From Montifringilla adamsi (taxonomy: Eukaryota > Chordata > Aves > Passeriformes > Passeridae): a stretch of 64,000 nucleotides of DNA. The first letter of the stretch is position 1. Each line of letters opens with the position of its first letter. The stretch is from contig JAGGNK010003335.1 of the NCBI GenBank assembly GCA_017590115.1, forward strand, positions 248,001 through 312,000, written 5' to 3'. The position numbers and the translations under genes are program-made. Below, piece by piece: positions 11,612 through 23,733 of this stretch. Under the pieces are notes generated by a model, which did not search any database, was not told the DNA's origin, and was given only the letters and a program-made list of their open reading frames with translations.

Positions 11612-14229
11612 TGTTTCCTCACCCTACAATGTCATTTCCATATGCCTTTGGAAATGAAGCTGCCCAGCCGGGACCTCACAGCAGAAGGAATACACCTTGT
11701 TCTGCTGAGCAGCACAGAACTCGTCCTGATCCTTGACTCCAGTGCCAGTGAGCACGCACTGTTGTCCTGTTAAACATTAACTGGGAAAACAGCTTGGAAA
11801 ACATTGCTTGGCTTCATTAAAATCTTCAAAGGACACTTGATCCTTACATATCCTTATGAGCAGTTTGCACATACTTTAAATACTAATGCAGGCTAGGTTT
11901 ATGGCTCTTATGGTCCCTCCAGCAGAAATTATACACTAATTCCTAGGTGCAGCTGTCTTTACCCTGGGAACAAGGCTGGTAGGGAATGCCATACAACAAA
12001 TTGGGATTTAGCTCCTACAAGGAGGAGACAAGCCAGCTCTCCCCTGGAAAAGGAGAGGCAGGACACTGGGCAAGGACGTGTGGAAGGCACATTCACCCAA
12101 TTTCCATCAGGTGTGTTAGCACACCCCCAGAAGCCACCTGAGGGTGTGGGAGAGCGCTGGAGGAGTTACACGTGTTGAGCTGATGGGTTCACATGGGCTC
12201 CCAGGCAGGCTTCCCTGCGGTGTGTGGGGTGGCTGCAGCTGAGGGCAGGGAACTCTGGAGACACAGGAATGGAATGGTTTGAAAATGCTGCCTGAGATTT
12301 TGGAGAACAGAACAGGTTTTGCACCCTTTGCATTTCTACTAGTGTCTTTTTTCCTTCCTTTCTCCTGCTCCCTGACATGACCCACTGTTATTAGCAGATG
12401 TGGGAAGGGAGGTGTGAATCCTGTTTACTGGGAAGCCTGTGCTGCCTGGAAACTCTGGTTTAGCAACATTTATCTCCCCCCAGCCCTCCCTGTGCCTGGC
12501 AAACTCAGAGGCTCCATAATCAAAGCTTTTGTCTTTATTGTTTACTTTTTTCTTTCCGATTGCCTGAACAAGAGCAGCCAGAGGGAAGGAGTTGACCTTG
12601 CCAAGGACGAGGGCAGGAGCTGGACCTGGACAGCACAACAGGCTGTGGAGAGCAGGTGAGCAGGAACAGCAGAGGGCAAGGCCACTGTGGTGGCTGCTTG
12701 CCCCCATTCCTGCTGGTTTCACGCCTCTTTCCACACAGTGATTTGGTAAAGCCCGTTGCAAAAGCCTTGTGAAACACCCCACTGTCTTTGCAAGGGTTCT
12801 GTGAGACTAGAGGTTGCAGGCAGGGCTTTGTTGGTGATTGGTTTTGGTGGAGGTGCCTCCAGGGCAGAAGGGATCAGGGAGGAGATGTCCCTGTCCTTGT
12901 CTCTGTGATAGTGCCAGCTGAAGAGATCCTTCTCCATGCCCAGACTCCCACCAGCCTGTGCCCTCCTTCCTACTACATGTCAGTGCCTCCACAAAAACAC
13001 ATGTAGGACCTTGTGAGCAGATCCAGATCAGTCTAACAGGTCAAAAGGAAAATGCCTGGGAGGATAAAATCCCTGGACCTGCACTCTCTGTCCTGAAATC
13101 CCAAGCCCTGCCTGGGACAAAGGTCTTTCTTACCCATCACCTTCACTATTGGGAAATTTTCCTGACTTGCTTGATCAAAATTCACGCCTTGAAAGTTCAG
13201 ATCCACAGTGATCTGTGGCACAGATCTGTTGAACAGATTCAATGTCCCTTCACATCTGTCCAAGCTCATCTGGGTGAACCTAAGCCCTGCACTGTTAAAA
13301 CTGGCTCTGTGAGAGAGAAGTGGTGGTTGTTCTTCTCTCCTTACTTAGGATGGGTTATGCTGTGCCTCCCACTGATTTACAAAACCATCCAAGAGCTCCT
13401 GGTCTCAGCTGTCCTGTCTGCAGGTGAAATGGAGTTTTACTGGCAGCACCTCCCTCTCTGCCCCTCCTCTCCGCAGGGCTGGGAAGCTCCAAGTTCTGGA
13501 GCAGTGAGAAAGCTGTCACACAGACCGTGTGCCCCAGCCCCGTGCAGGATGCTCCTGAAGCCGATCTGCTCTTCTGCTCCAAGGTCCCAGGGCTTTGGTG
13601 CTGGGTCATTCTGAAGGCTTGGGTTTCTGCTCTTCCTTACACTCAGTGTCCTTTGATCTTTGCCTGCTTCATGCTTATCTCTCACTCCCACTCAGTAAAG
13701 TGAGATTTATGCTGGTAGGTAAGATAGGAAGGCTGTTATATTTGGGTGTGGGAAAACAAAACATTGTCAAGAGCCAGGCTGACCATGAATGGAAAGAGAA
13801 CAGATCACCTGGCAAGGTCCAAGGCTCAAGGACCCCCTTACAAAGGTGCCTGTGTGGGGGAAGCCGGAGCCATCGCTCTCCTCCTGCTATACCAGGCTGA
13901 GAGAGGCTTGGGATGAATCGCAAATCCATGGATGCTCCCTGCACTCTGGTGTGGCTGGTAGAACTGGGATGTGCTCCATTGAATTTATAGCTGTTGGTGC
14001 TGTTCAGCTGGCTCCTGTGCTTGCCATGGGGGTCACTTCCCTGACTGTATATTAGAGTCTAGTGCTCGTTAGTGGCTGCTTTTGCTTTCACTGCTGCTCT
14101 AGAGCTTATCACCTCGCTGGATCATGCCTGGGAACACTTTGATAACAGCCACAGCATCGGCCTGGGCTGGCAGGTGGCCAGGGCAGTGCTGCTGTGTCTG
14201 TGCCGGACAGGCTGGAACTGCAGTGTGAA
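11612..14229. other. No gene recognised
   Basis: Intergenic-looking DNA with no recognised exon or repeat family. Confidence 0.5.
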
Positions 14230-14830
14230 CCTGAGCTGGAGGGACTGAGACCCTGTGTGTGTGAGCACAGCACGGAGCACAGATCCACTGCAGGCCGTGG
14301 AGGAGCCCGTGCCCTGGCAGGGGTGCCTGAAGGAGAACGGCCCCGTGGGGCCTGAGCTGGAGCAGGTTTGCTGCAGGACCCGTGACCCCTGGGGAGATCC
14401 AAGCTGGAGCAGCTGGTGAGGAGCTGCAGCCCCTGGGGAGGACCCACGCTGGAGAAATTCAGGGAGGGCTGTCTCCTGTGGCTCAGACCCCAGGCTGGAG
14501 CGGGGGCAGCCCATGGAGGGGCAGCTGTGCCCTGCTGCCTGTGGAGGACCAGGATGTGACCACACTAATGGGGACTCTGGCAGGAGCCCCTTGGGGAAGC
14601 CAGGCTGGGGACAAAGGCAGGAGTTCAGTGCAATGTCAAATCAGGAAACTTGGCTCAAAAGGACCAGGGATGGAAGTTGCAATGGATCTGTAAATTGTTT
14701 TAAGACACGATTTGAGTTGTGTGTTTCAGGAATTACTAAAAGAGGCACCATTCAACCCAAAGCAGGAGAAGCCTCCCAAGAAGCAGTGGCAAGGCAGCAG
14801 TGACCTGACCTGAGCTGCCTTTGGTGCCCA
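14230..14830 (+). mobile_element. Degenerate avian ERVL-like fragment
   Basis: Repeated phrases of the type 'cctgggga-gacccacgctggagaa' and 'gactgtctcctgtgg' at about 14,380-14,500 resemble a common avian endogenous-retrovirus-derived repeat. It lies next to a clearer LTR fragment at 15,050. It is heavily diverged, with no retroviral protein frame. The family name is from memory. Confidence 0.45.
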
Positions 14831-14939
14831 ATAACTCCCCCTACCCAGCACCTCTGCTGTCCTGAGTGACCACCAGAACAGATGGAGCTCAAAGCCATGG
14901 ACTAAATGAATTAACAGGCATTTTGCTGATGCTTAATAT

Positions 14940-15345
14940 ACATTTTCCAGAGTGGTCCATAGACTAAGGGAATGATATCTGTGTGTTAGATCAAAGAATG
15001 GGAAGGGGGGTGGTGGCTATCGAAGTTGTACTGAATAGTGTGGGACCTGGAATGGTGTAAAGGGTATGGAATATGAGGTGGAATGTGCTGGGTTTGGCTG
15101 GAGTAGAGTTATTTTCTTCCCAGTGTGCTGTATTTTGTATTTGTGCTGAGCACAGGCTTGATGATACAGAGATGTTTTTGTTATTGCTGAGCAGAGCTTG
15201 CACAGAGCCAAGGCCTGTTCTGCTGCTCATGCTGCCTTGTGCCAAGGAAGCTGGGTGAGTGGGGAGGAGACACGGGCAGGACAGGTGATCCCAGCTGGCC
15301 AAAGGGATATTCCACTGCGTCAGTGCTTGGGGTGGCCACTGCAGA
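14940..15345 (+). mobile_element. ERVL-type LTR fragment
   Basis: It contains GTGCTGGGTTTGGCTGGAGT, 'attttcttcccag', 'tttgtgctgagcac', 'gctgagcagagcttgcacagagcc' and 'caaagggatattcca', the usual order in a common avian ERVL LTR. The same LTR occurs in reverse orientation at 59,178-59,437. No coding part is preserved. Confidence 0.7.
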
Positions 15346-15524
15346 GCGGGATGTGTGTGGAGGATGGCACATCCACGTGGATGCAGTGCTCCACAGGCAG
15401 CCCAGGGAGGGGAGGGGGTGCAGGGTGAGGCCGCAGCAGAGGTTTTACCTGCATGGTGGCTGGGAAAGGGGACAGATGAGACAGAGGGAATTATATCTTA
15501 GTGTTTGCAGTCTTTGCTGCCAGT

Positions 15525-15856
15525 AGGCAAATCACCACCTTTACAGGAACTTACAGGAAAGATGGGGCAAGACTATTTACAAGAGCATGTAGTGACAGGA
15601 CAAGGGGGAGAGGGCTCAGATTCAAAGAGATTAGGTTTAGATTAGATATTAGGAAAATATTCTTTGCTATCAGGGTGGTCAGGCCCTGGCACAGGGTGCC
15701 CAGAGAAGCTGTGGCTGCTCTTGGATCCCTGGCAGTGTCCCAGGCCAGGTTGGATGGGGCTTGGAGCAGTGGAAGGTGTCCCTGCCCATGGCAGGGGGTG
15801 GGACTGGATGATTTTCAAGTTCTCCCTCCAACCCAAACCATTCTGTGACCCTTTAG
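15525..15856 (+). mobile_element. CR1 LINE fragment
   Basis: It reads through 'ttaggtttagattagatattaggaaa', 'gaagctgtggctgctcttgg' and 'ccaggttggatggggcttgg' to the tail 'caacccaaaccattctgtgacc'. It is the 3' end of a 5'-truncated CR1 in sense orientation, right after the LTR fragment. Confidence 0.9.
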
Positions 15857-16096
15857 AGCAGACAGCTGCAGGTGTCCTGTGGTACCAGGAGCCCTTGGCT
15901 CCCACAAAGCAGAGAGGAGGCAAAAGCATTACTGCTTTCATAACAGTGCCTTGTGCTTCCTACAAAGCATTTTATCCCAAGAATACCAAGTGTTTTGCAA
16001 GATCTTAAATAATTAAGCCTTAGATCAGTGCCATGCAAGACAGAAATGTCTCCTCCCTCCTCAAATTCATCTGTCTGGGATGGCCCACACTGGGAG

Positions 16097-16190
16097 GGAA
16101 AGGAAAGGAAAGGAAAGGAAAGGAAAGGAAAGGAAAGGAAAGGAAAGGAAAGGAAAGGAAAGGAAAGGAAAGGAAAGGAAAGGAAAGGAA
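16097..16190. repeat. GGAAA pentanucleotide microsatellite
   Basis: About 18-19 uninterrupted GGAAA units. One plus strand is all purine. It gives artefactual Lys/Gly/Glu/Arg frames. Confidence 0.97.
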
Positions 16191-17810
16191 CAATTACCCA
16201 AAACCCCACTGCTCAACATGCTTAGAGCAAATTCTGAGCTGGGTTTCCTTGGGACACCCCCAGTTCTGCAGGGGGCACATGAGGCTATTCAACAGCAGTT
16301 CTCCTTGGACCTTAATTTTGTTCAGGGTTTTTCTGGAATGATCCTGGGGTTTGGCCCTGGTCCTGGAAGAGCTGGGCATGGCCACACCTGGAGAGCAATC
16401 CTCCTCTGTCCCAGGGTTCCAAACTGCAAGAGTGAGCTGCCTCGAGCCCTGTGACTGATGTTGGAAGCTCCCTGTGACATTAGCCAAGGGATTTGGACTC
16501 AAGCAATCCCAAACTCCACAGGGCACCCACATGATCTGCCTGCAGCCCTTCTGCTGGCACTGCCCCACAGCCAGCCCTGCCCCATGGGACCTGCTGAAAT
16601 CAGACCCTTGTGGAATGGGACTCTGGGCACTGGCAGGCACCTTGGACCTGTGAATCCCATTCCTGTGCTGGAAATCCCATGGGAAATGGGGAAATTCCCT
16701 GGGAAATCCCATGGGACAGCATGTGGATATCTCTCCTTGTAATCAAGGGCTGTGTCAGCCCCTTCCCAACCAGCCCCCACTGCTGCACACTGACCTTATC
16801 TCCAGATGCCTCAGCAGCAATTTAGCAGCTCGAGGGCACAGGAAAAGCTCACCTCTGTCTTTGTAGGTGTTTAGGTTTGTTTCCAGCTCTGGCTTTCCAC
16901 CTCCCAGGAGCAGGACCCAGGTAATTTCAGCCTTGGCTGCGCTGGAGGGATTTGGCTCAGCAGCTTCTGTGCTTGAATTCCCCTTTTCTGGTGGGAACAG
17001 CATTGCTGTGTTGTCACACAGCTCTGGGAAAACCTCCTGCTGCTAAGACACAGGCACAGAAAGGTGATGGAGGGAGGTGAAGGCTGAAATCAGTCTGGGA
17101 TGTATTCTCAGCAGCAGCTGAGCTTTGCATCTGCTGCTCCACTCCTGTGGCTCCACAGCAGGGCAGGCTCTGGAGCTTAAACTTCCCAAGAAGGAATTTG
17201 GATTGTGCAATCCTGACAGCATCCCACAGCCACAGGACCCGCTGTGCCCTGCTGGGACAGGTAAGGGGACAGGCCAGCTCTGCAGCAATGCACTGGCACC
17301 CTCTAATGACACAGTTGTGAATATTCAGGGACCTGGATCGCTCCTGCAGCCCGTCCTGCCGTGCTGGAGCTGCCTGGAGCTCTGCTCACAGCTATTCCGC
17401 AGCCTTTGGTGGGGCAGGGCTCCCTCTTCTCTACCTGCTGTGCTCCAAACCCACAGCTCAGCTCCCTTTTGTGCTGCAGTTTGGTGCAAACATCAGGGAG
17501 GGTTTGTGGCTGTGCATTGCTGTGCCAGGTGAGTTGCCAGTGAGCTCTCTGTTCCCTTCCCTCAGCCCCAGCAGCAAAGCCAGCTGTGTTTGCCCCTGCA
17601 CCACTGCCACAGGAGGGCTGGTGAGCCTGTGGCCAGGTCCTGTTAGCCCAGTTTGGCCACACTGCCCAGGCTGGCCCAGGAAGTCCCTTTACTCCCACTG
17701 TGCTGCCTCAGAGACACTGGCACAGTTTGCCAGCTTGGTCACAAAGCTCCAGTCTCTCCTTTCCAGCCCACTCTGGGGCAGAGCCAGAGAATGTGTCACT
17801 GAAGTGGGAT
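16191..17810. other. No gene recognised
   Basis: Intergenic-looking DNA. Near 16,660-16,715 it contains several AAATCCCATGGG-type repeats with small internal palindromes. Confidence 0.5.
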
Positions 17811-18185
17811 CACAGAATCATGGCATGGTTTGGGTTGAAAGAAGCATTAAAGCTCATCTTGTCCCACTCCCCTGCCATGGCAGGAACACCTTCCACTAGA
17901 GCAGGGTGCTCCAAGCCCTGTCCAATGTGACCTTGAACACTTCCAGGGATGGGGCAACCTCAGCTTCTCCAGGCTTCACCACCCTCACAGGGGAGAATTT
18001 TTTCCCAATATCTAATCTAAATCTCTCCTCTCTTAGTTTAAAACCATTCCCCCATGTCCCATCACTCTGTGCCTGTGTAAAATGTCACTCTTTTTTATAA
18101 GCCCCTTTAAGTACTGGAAAGTGACAACGAGGCCTCAGCTCAACTTCATCCCAAATGATGCTGAACCTGGTGAGAACCTCAGCTG
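17811..18185 (-). mobile_element. CR1 LINE fragment
   Basis: It begins 'tcacagaatcatggcatggtttggg' and continues through 'ccttccactagagcagggtgctcc', 'tctaatctaaatctctcctc' and 'aaaccattcccccatgtccc'. This is the reverse complement of a CR1 3' end, with the 5' side truncated near 18,185. Confidence 0.9.
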
Positions 18186-18924
18186 CACAATTGTCTTCTT
18201 GGTGACATTGTGCCATGGCCAACAGTCTGGGCGTCCAGCCTGGGCTTCAGACAAGCACAGCTGGGCACGGAAGCCCAAGGGAGGGGAGGCTCCTCTCAGC
18301 CTCCCCAGCCCCACCTGGACCCTGCTGCCTGGTCTGGGAGCCCAGAGCAGTTCAGTTTGCTCTGCAGGGATGCCTTAGCTGTGCTCAGCCATCTCACAGG
18401 GCCTGATGGCAGAGCTGCATGGTGGCAGGCAGCAGCTCTCGGCACAGAGAGGGCAAACACAGCCAGCTCCTCCCTGGATGTTGTGTTGGTTGACAAAAGG
18501 ATTTGGTGCCCTGGAACTGAGGTTGCCATTGGGAGTAGCAGGGCAGCCCCAGTGCTCTCCTGCCAAACTTGTGCCCAACCTCAGCATCTTCCTACCTCAG
18601 CTGGGAGAAAGGGAGAAAGGGTGGGGAATGGCCATGCCAAAAGCAGGATTGTGGATCTTGTACAAACAGGCCACTATGATCCTGAACAGTGAATGAACAG
18701 CCTGAGCAGGGCCAGGGCCGAGAGCTCCCAGGGAAGCTTTGTCTCCTCTGACAGATGTGAGGACTGAGCTCTGGTCCATGTGCCAGGCCATCCCTCCTCT
18801 CCTGCAGGAGCTGCCCAGTGCTGTCATCCTCCCAGGAGGTGTGCCCAGAAACCTCCCCTCCAGAGTGGGTGGGTGTGGGGAGGCTGGGCAAGGCTTTGGG
18901 CACTCTGCAAACAGGAGCAGAGGG

Positions 18925-19240
18925 GTAGGAGGGGATGGGAATGGGGATGAGACAGGAACAGAATGGGGATGGGATGGGGTGAGGGATAGGGAGGAGGATG
19001 TGAAAAGAGTGCAGTGGGATGGGGATGGGGTGGGGATGAAAGGGATGGGGACTGAGGTGGGGTTAGATGGGGTAGGAAAAGGGATGGGATAAAGATGGGG
19101 AGTGGGATCAGGATGGGGAGAAAAAGGGGAAGGAGGTGGGATAGAGGTGAGGAGGAGAAGGAATAGAGTTGAGATAGAGCTTAGAGACAGAACTGTGATG
19201 GAGCTGGGGAGAAGAAGGGAATGGGAAAGGGGAGAGAGTC
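18925..19240. repeat. Purine-rich GGGGAT-type low-complexity tract
   Basis: Irregular repeats of GGGGATGGG and GGGGTGGGGATG with interspersed GAGGAGG. The plus strand is G-rich throughout, so quadruplex formation is possible. No protein is likely. Confidence 0.8.
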
Positions 19241-21084
19241 AGCTCTTGTTCAAACAGCACACGTTCAGGCAGCAGCTCACGCTAGCTCAGCCACATTGGC
19301 CACAGCAGCTTTGGAGAGCACTGAATGCCTTTCCCTTCTGCTGCTGTCCCAAGGGGCTCTGCTGCTCTGCCAGCCAACTGTACCAGCAGGATTTTATTTT
19401 ACATTTATTTTCCTAATGGCTTGGGTGGCCTGAAAACTTGAGCAGTGAATTGTGACTGCTCAAGATTGGGTAAAAATCCACACAATGGCTGTGCACTGCA
19501 GTGTGGCACCAGGATGAGTCACTGAAATTGCAATTAGGAAAGAAAATAACAGTGGGTTTACAAGCTCCTTTCCAGGAGCACTGCATTTCTCTGGAATTAC
19601 AATGGCTCCTTAGAGTGGTTTATGAGACACTGCTCCACATCAAAAAATACATGGAACTGGAGGAAGTGGTAGCTGATGTAAAACAGTTTAAGAGTGAAGG
19701 GAGGGAGGAAAAACAGCATTAATTTTTACAGTGACAGCATAGGTGCTTTGGGAGGGGCTGTGGGGTGAGCAGCAAACCCCAGGGATGCTGGACAGTGGAG
19801 TTGTGCCACATGGAGCCCAAGGTGATGCAGTAGTCTGGGCAGAAAGGGCACACAAGGAAGGAGGCCCTGGCAGTGACAGGGGCCCCACAAGTGTCCCCTC
19901 CTCATCTTGCAGAACCTCACTGCAGAGAACCTCTCAGCAGAGTGCAGCACACAAGGAAGATGCATCACCCTTGGATTGCTGGAGTCCTGGAAAGCAAAAG
20001 TCAATCTTTTGTTTGTCTCCCAATAGCTTTATTTTGTCTTTTGTCTGGAAGGTACAGACTGCTCTGCAGGGAGCAGGAGTGTAAAGCACTGGGCAAAGAA
20101 GCTCCATTGGGAATGGGCACAGATATAATCTTTGTGCCTTGCACCAGCATCAGGTGTCAGCGAGTCCTGGGGAGAGGCTGACCACAGCCCTCCAGTCCAC
20201 ATGATGCCAGCAACACTTCTGACTTCTGTTCCCTCTTTTTCCAGCTGCCCCAGCTCCAGGAGGAAAGGCCAGCAGCTCCCAGGGGCTCAGCCTGGCTCGG
20301 GCACAGGGACTCCGTGTGCATCCATCGGGCTTGGCTTCACTCCCAGGTCAGCAGCTGCATAATAAAGGCTGCAAAACCAGGGCCTTGGGGATCCTGATCA
20401 CCACCTCCACCCCAGTGCAGAGACACAGCTATGCCACCCACCCCAGGAGCAGGGCAGAGGAGAGCTGCTCCTCACCCTCTCCAGGTCAGCAGCAGGCGTC
20501 AGCCAGCTTTTGCCTGTGGGCTCTGAACAGCCCTCATCTGCTCAGATTGCCATGTTTTTAATGATTTTAATTAAACACAGAGATGTTCCAAGGTGGAGAC
20601 CAGGCTGGTACTGGTGCTGCTGTTGGAAGCAGAGCTCTGCCTGCTCGCTGTGACCGCTCCCCTGCACTGTCACCGTCCCCAAAGCCACAGGACACAGCAC
20701 CAAGAGGGAGCCAAGAGCTCATGAGCCATTTTCCTGTGCCCTGATGCTCCTGAGCAGCCAAACAGTCAGTCCAAGGTGTTATCAGTCCTGTCTGTCCCAG
20801 GACTCCCAGGAGTGTGAGACCTGATCCCTGGTTGCAGCCTGGCTTCTTGGGGAGCAAGGCTTGGTCTCCTGCGCTTCAGTGACACGAGGGAAGGCTCAGT
20901 CCTGGTCAGCACGGGGTGACATTCTGGAAACAGCTGCCATTTGGCTTTGGGAGGTGAATACACGGAGGGTCCACAGCTGTAGACAGGTTTGGGCTGGAAA
21001 CACCTTGACTGAGAGACTGGAGTGTCAGGTGCCTCATCCTGAAGGTCAGGAGTGAGACAGGAACTGTACAATTCAGAATCCTGA
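19241..21084. other. No gene recognised
   Basis: Intergenic-looking DNA between a G-rich tract and a CR1 fragment. No recognised exon. Confidence 0.5.
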
Positions 21085-21745
21085 AGGGAAGGAGGGTGAA
21101 AAGCAAGAGCATAGCCCTAAAATTTGTGAGAGCAGACTTCAGCCTCTTCATAGGTCTGCTTGTAAGAGTCCCATTGGATAAGGTAGAGAAGCACCCAAAG
21201 CCCACAGGAAAGCAAATGTCACTCCTGTCTTTAAGAAGGGCAAGAAGAAGGATCCAGGGAACTACAGGTTGGCCTGCATCACCCCATCCCTGGAATGGGA
21301 ACAGTTAATCCTGGATATCACTTCCAGGCACATGAAGAACAAGAAAATCATCACTGATTCCCCATGTGGAAATTCATATCTGGAGTATGTGTCCAGTGCT
21401 GGTCTTCCCAGCACAGGGAGAGACTGGAGAAACTGGAGACAGTCCAGTGGAGAGAGCCACAGAGTGGGTGGAGGGACTGCATCACGTCCCATGAGAGAGC
21501 TGGAACTGTCCAATCTGGAGAAGGGAAGGCTCAGGGGGACCTTACCTCTGTGTATAAATACCTGAAGGGAGAGTGGAAAGAGGAAGGATCCAGCTCTTAC
21601 CAGTGGTGCTCAGTGACAGGAGAAGGGACAATGGCACAAATGGAAACACTGGAGGATCCCTCTGAGCACCCAGCAGTTATGGAGCCTCCATCCTTGGAGG
21701 TATTCAAAGCCACCTGGACAAGGTCATGGTCAAGGGGCTCTCATG
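21085..21745 (+). mobile_element. CR1 LINE fragment with reverse-transcriptase remnant
   Basis: Translation shows RT-like remnants: a GKKKDPGNYRL-type stretch near 21,240 and QLILDITSRHMKNKKIITDS near 21,300, both typical of the CR1 reverse transcriptase. The copy then jumps to 3' region sequence near 21,365, so it is internally deleted. It ends near 21,745 without the usual tail. It is inactive. Confidence 0.8.
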
Positions 21746-23399
21746 GTTGAGTGGGGGTCAGAGCCTACAAAGGTCCCTGCCAAGGCAGCCAGTGTGCAGG
21801 TGTGTGTGGTTCTGTCACGGGGCACAGAAATGCCAGGGTGAGCTTGGGGCAGGTGGGACAAGGTGGGCTGGAGCAGGCGCTGCCGGGTGTCCATGTAAAG
21901 GACAGAAAACCTGCAGAGGTTCCCAGCTGTCCCTGGAGGTGGCAGTCACAGAGCTGCTCAATTTGCTGGTTTTGGTGTTGAGCCGGGACACATATGTGCA
22001 TTTCTCCTGTCCCACTGTGAGCATTCATCACGTGGGCACCAAGAGTGTCCTGCCCCCATCACCTGCCCAACACCTGGACAGTGAACACCAGGACTGAGCC
22101 CAGCCAGCGAAGAGCAAGGTAAGAACAGAACAGTTTGCAGAATAAGCTGATTTATTGTATGGGCCAAAAGAATGCTAAGTACTTAAATAACTGCTTTAGC
22201 CTATATTTAAACAGCTACACAGCTCCTTTGAATTTTCAGAACTGCTGTGAGCTGAGCTATTCCTGTGGGACACAGGGAGTTTGTTGAGCTGGCTGAAAGA
22301 CAAATTAGAGGTCAGCTTCGGGCAACTTTATTTCGCAGTCCTGGGCTGGTGCTTCACACACACACACAGACACACACAGAGACATATTTCATGTGAGCAT
22401 CTATCTGAGTGCCAGCAGCAGTGCACACAGAAATGAAGCATTGTCAGCCTTGCCCCTAATTTATGAGGCTTTCAGGCAGCCAATTCCTTCCTGCAGAATG
22501 AAAGCTCCTGGCAGAGCAAAGGTGGATAGGAAGGGCCGCTCCTCCTTTTGCAGTCAAACCAACCCACAGTGAGTGTGACCCACAGGTGACAGCTCTGCAC
22601 CTTCCTGAGTGTGGCCACTGCCACCTAGGGGGCTGAGCTGGGGAGGTGAGAACATTTCCCGTAGGAATTGGTGTGAGAGGGGAGGGATGTGCACAGGGGC
22701 TTGGACTGTGCAGCCCACACCTGGGCTGAGTGAAGAGGCTGGTGGGTCACTGTGCCTGGCTGCAGCCCCTCTGCCCTGGGGCAGGAGGGAGCTCCCGGGA
22801 TGCTCCATCCCACCAGCACACGTCCAACATCTGCCCAGGGTCTGCAGGATCCCAGACCGGGGGCACATTGCCCCTTAGCCTCACTTTTGCTTTGCATTTC
22901 CTCTTTCTGCCCCTCTTGTGGAGCAGAGCAGGAAGAGTCACTGTAGATGTGCCAGGGGAGATGAGGGGCACGACCTCATCATTAAAATGTCTGTTTCATG
23001 CTTAAAGAAATGTCCAGCCTGGATTTTGATCCAGCTGTGGCTATTTTATGACAGATATTTTCTGTCATATTCCCTTTCTCCCCCCCCGCAGTTGAAGCTC
23101 CTGAGCAGGTATTTCTAAGATGCTTTTTCTGAGGAAAATACAATGGCACTGTAAGGTATTTTATAGCAATTAAGTAGAGCAGTGAGTTGCAGAAGGAGTT
23201 TCAGGAAAAGCCGTGTTACAAAACCGTTTTTCTGCGGCGCCTCTGGGGCTCGTACCTCGGCTGAACTGTCCCTGCAGCCTCTCCGTGCTGGGGGAGCAGC
23301 TTCAGGGCTGCTTCTCCTGCCTGGCCACCACGTCCCATGCAGCTCAGGAGAGCTGAAGCACGCTGAGATCTCACACAGACCAGGTTTTACTCAGATTGG
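21746..23399. other. No gene recognised
   Basis: No coding region seen. A short CA-rich run lies at about 22,358-22,383. Confidence 0.5.
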
Positions 23400-23660
23400 C
23401 CAAAATGCAACCGCCGGTGGGGAAGGGGCGGCGATGTGCCCGAGCACCCGCAGTGAGGCAGCTCGGGCAGCGCGGCGGGCCGGACACGCGGGCAGCAAAG
23501 TAGGCCAAGAGCTCGGCTCCGGCCTGGCCCGGCCTGCAGCGCGCAGGGAGCCGGGACACGCCGCGGGCTCTGCCGCACAACCCGGCCGGGAAGAGGGTGG
23601 GAAACGCCCCGGAGCGAGCAGGGACTGTCCTGCCACCCGCACGGATGCCCCAGGGAAGAC
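23400..23660. promoter_or_regulatory. CpG island, orphan
   Basis: CpG-dense sequence (for example GCAGCGCGGCGGGCCGGACA) in otherwise ordinary DNA. No recognisable exon is attached on either strand. It could be an unannotated promoter or a regulatory island. Confidence 0.5.
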
Positions 23661-23718
23661 CCCAGGGGGAATCGGGCAGAAGGGAGAGGAGGAAATCCCA
23701 ACAAGGCGCAGGGAGTTA

Positions 23719-23733
23719 CCACCAGAGGGCACC
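23719..23733 (+). promoter_or_regulatory. CTCF-like motif
   Basis: CCACCAGAGGGCACC fits the core CTCF consensus (CCASYAGRGGGCRS) and lies about 60 bases after the CpG island. Binding is inferred from the motif only. Confidence 0.45.

Noticed and set aside
10838..11736. Overlapping frames of 120-220 residues
   Set aside because: They run through a CR1 fragment and the 248-bp tandem duplication and resemble no protein.
14230..15345. A retroviral gene inside the ERVL-like fragments
   Set aside because: Only degenerate LTR-type and repeat sequence is present; no gag, pol or env frame can be read.
16028..16454. Lys/Gly/Glu/Arg-repeat and Phe/Leu/Ser-repeat frames
   Set aside because: They translate the GGAAA microsatellite.
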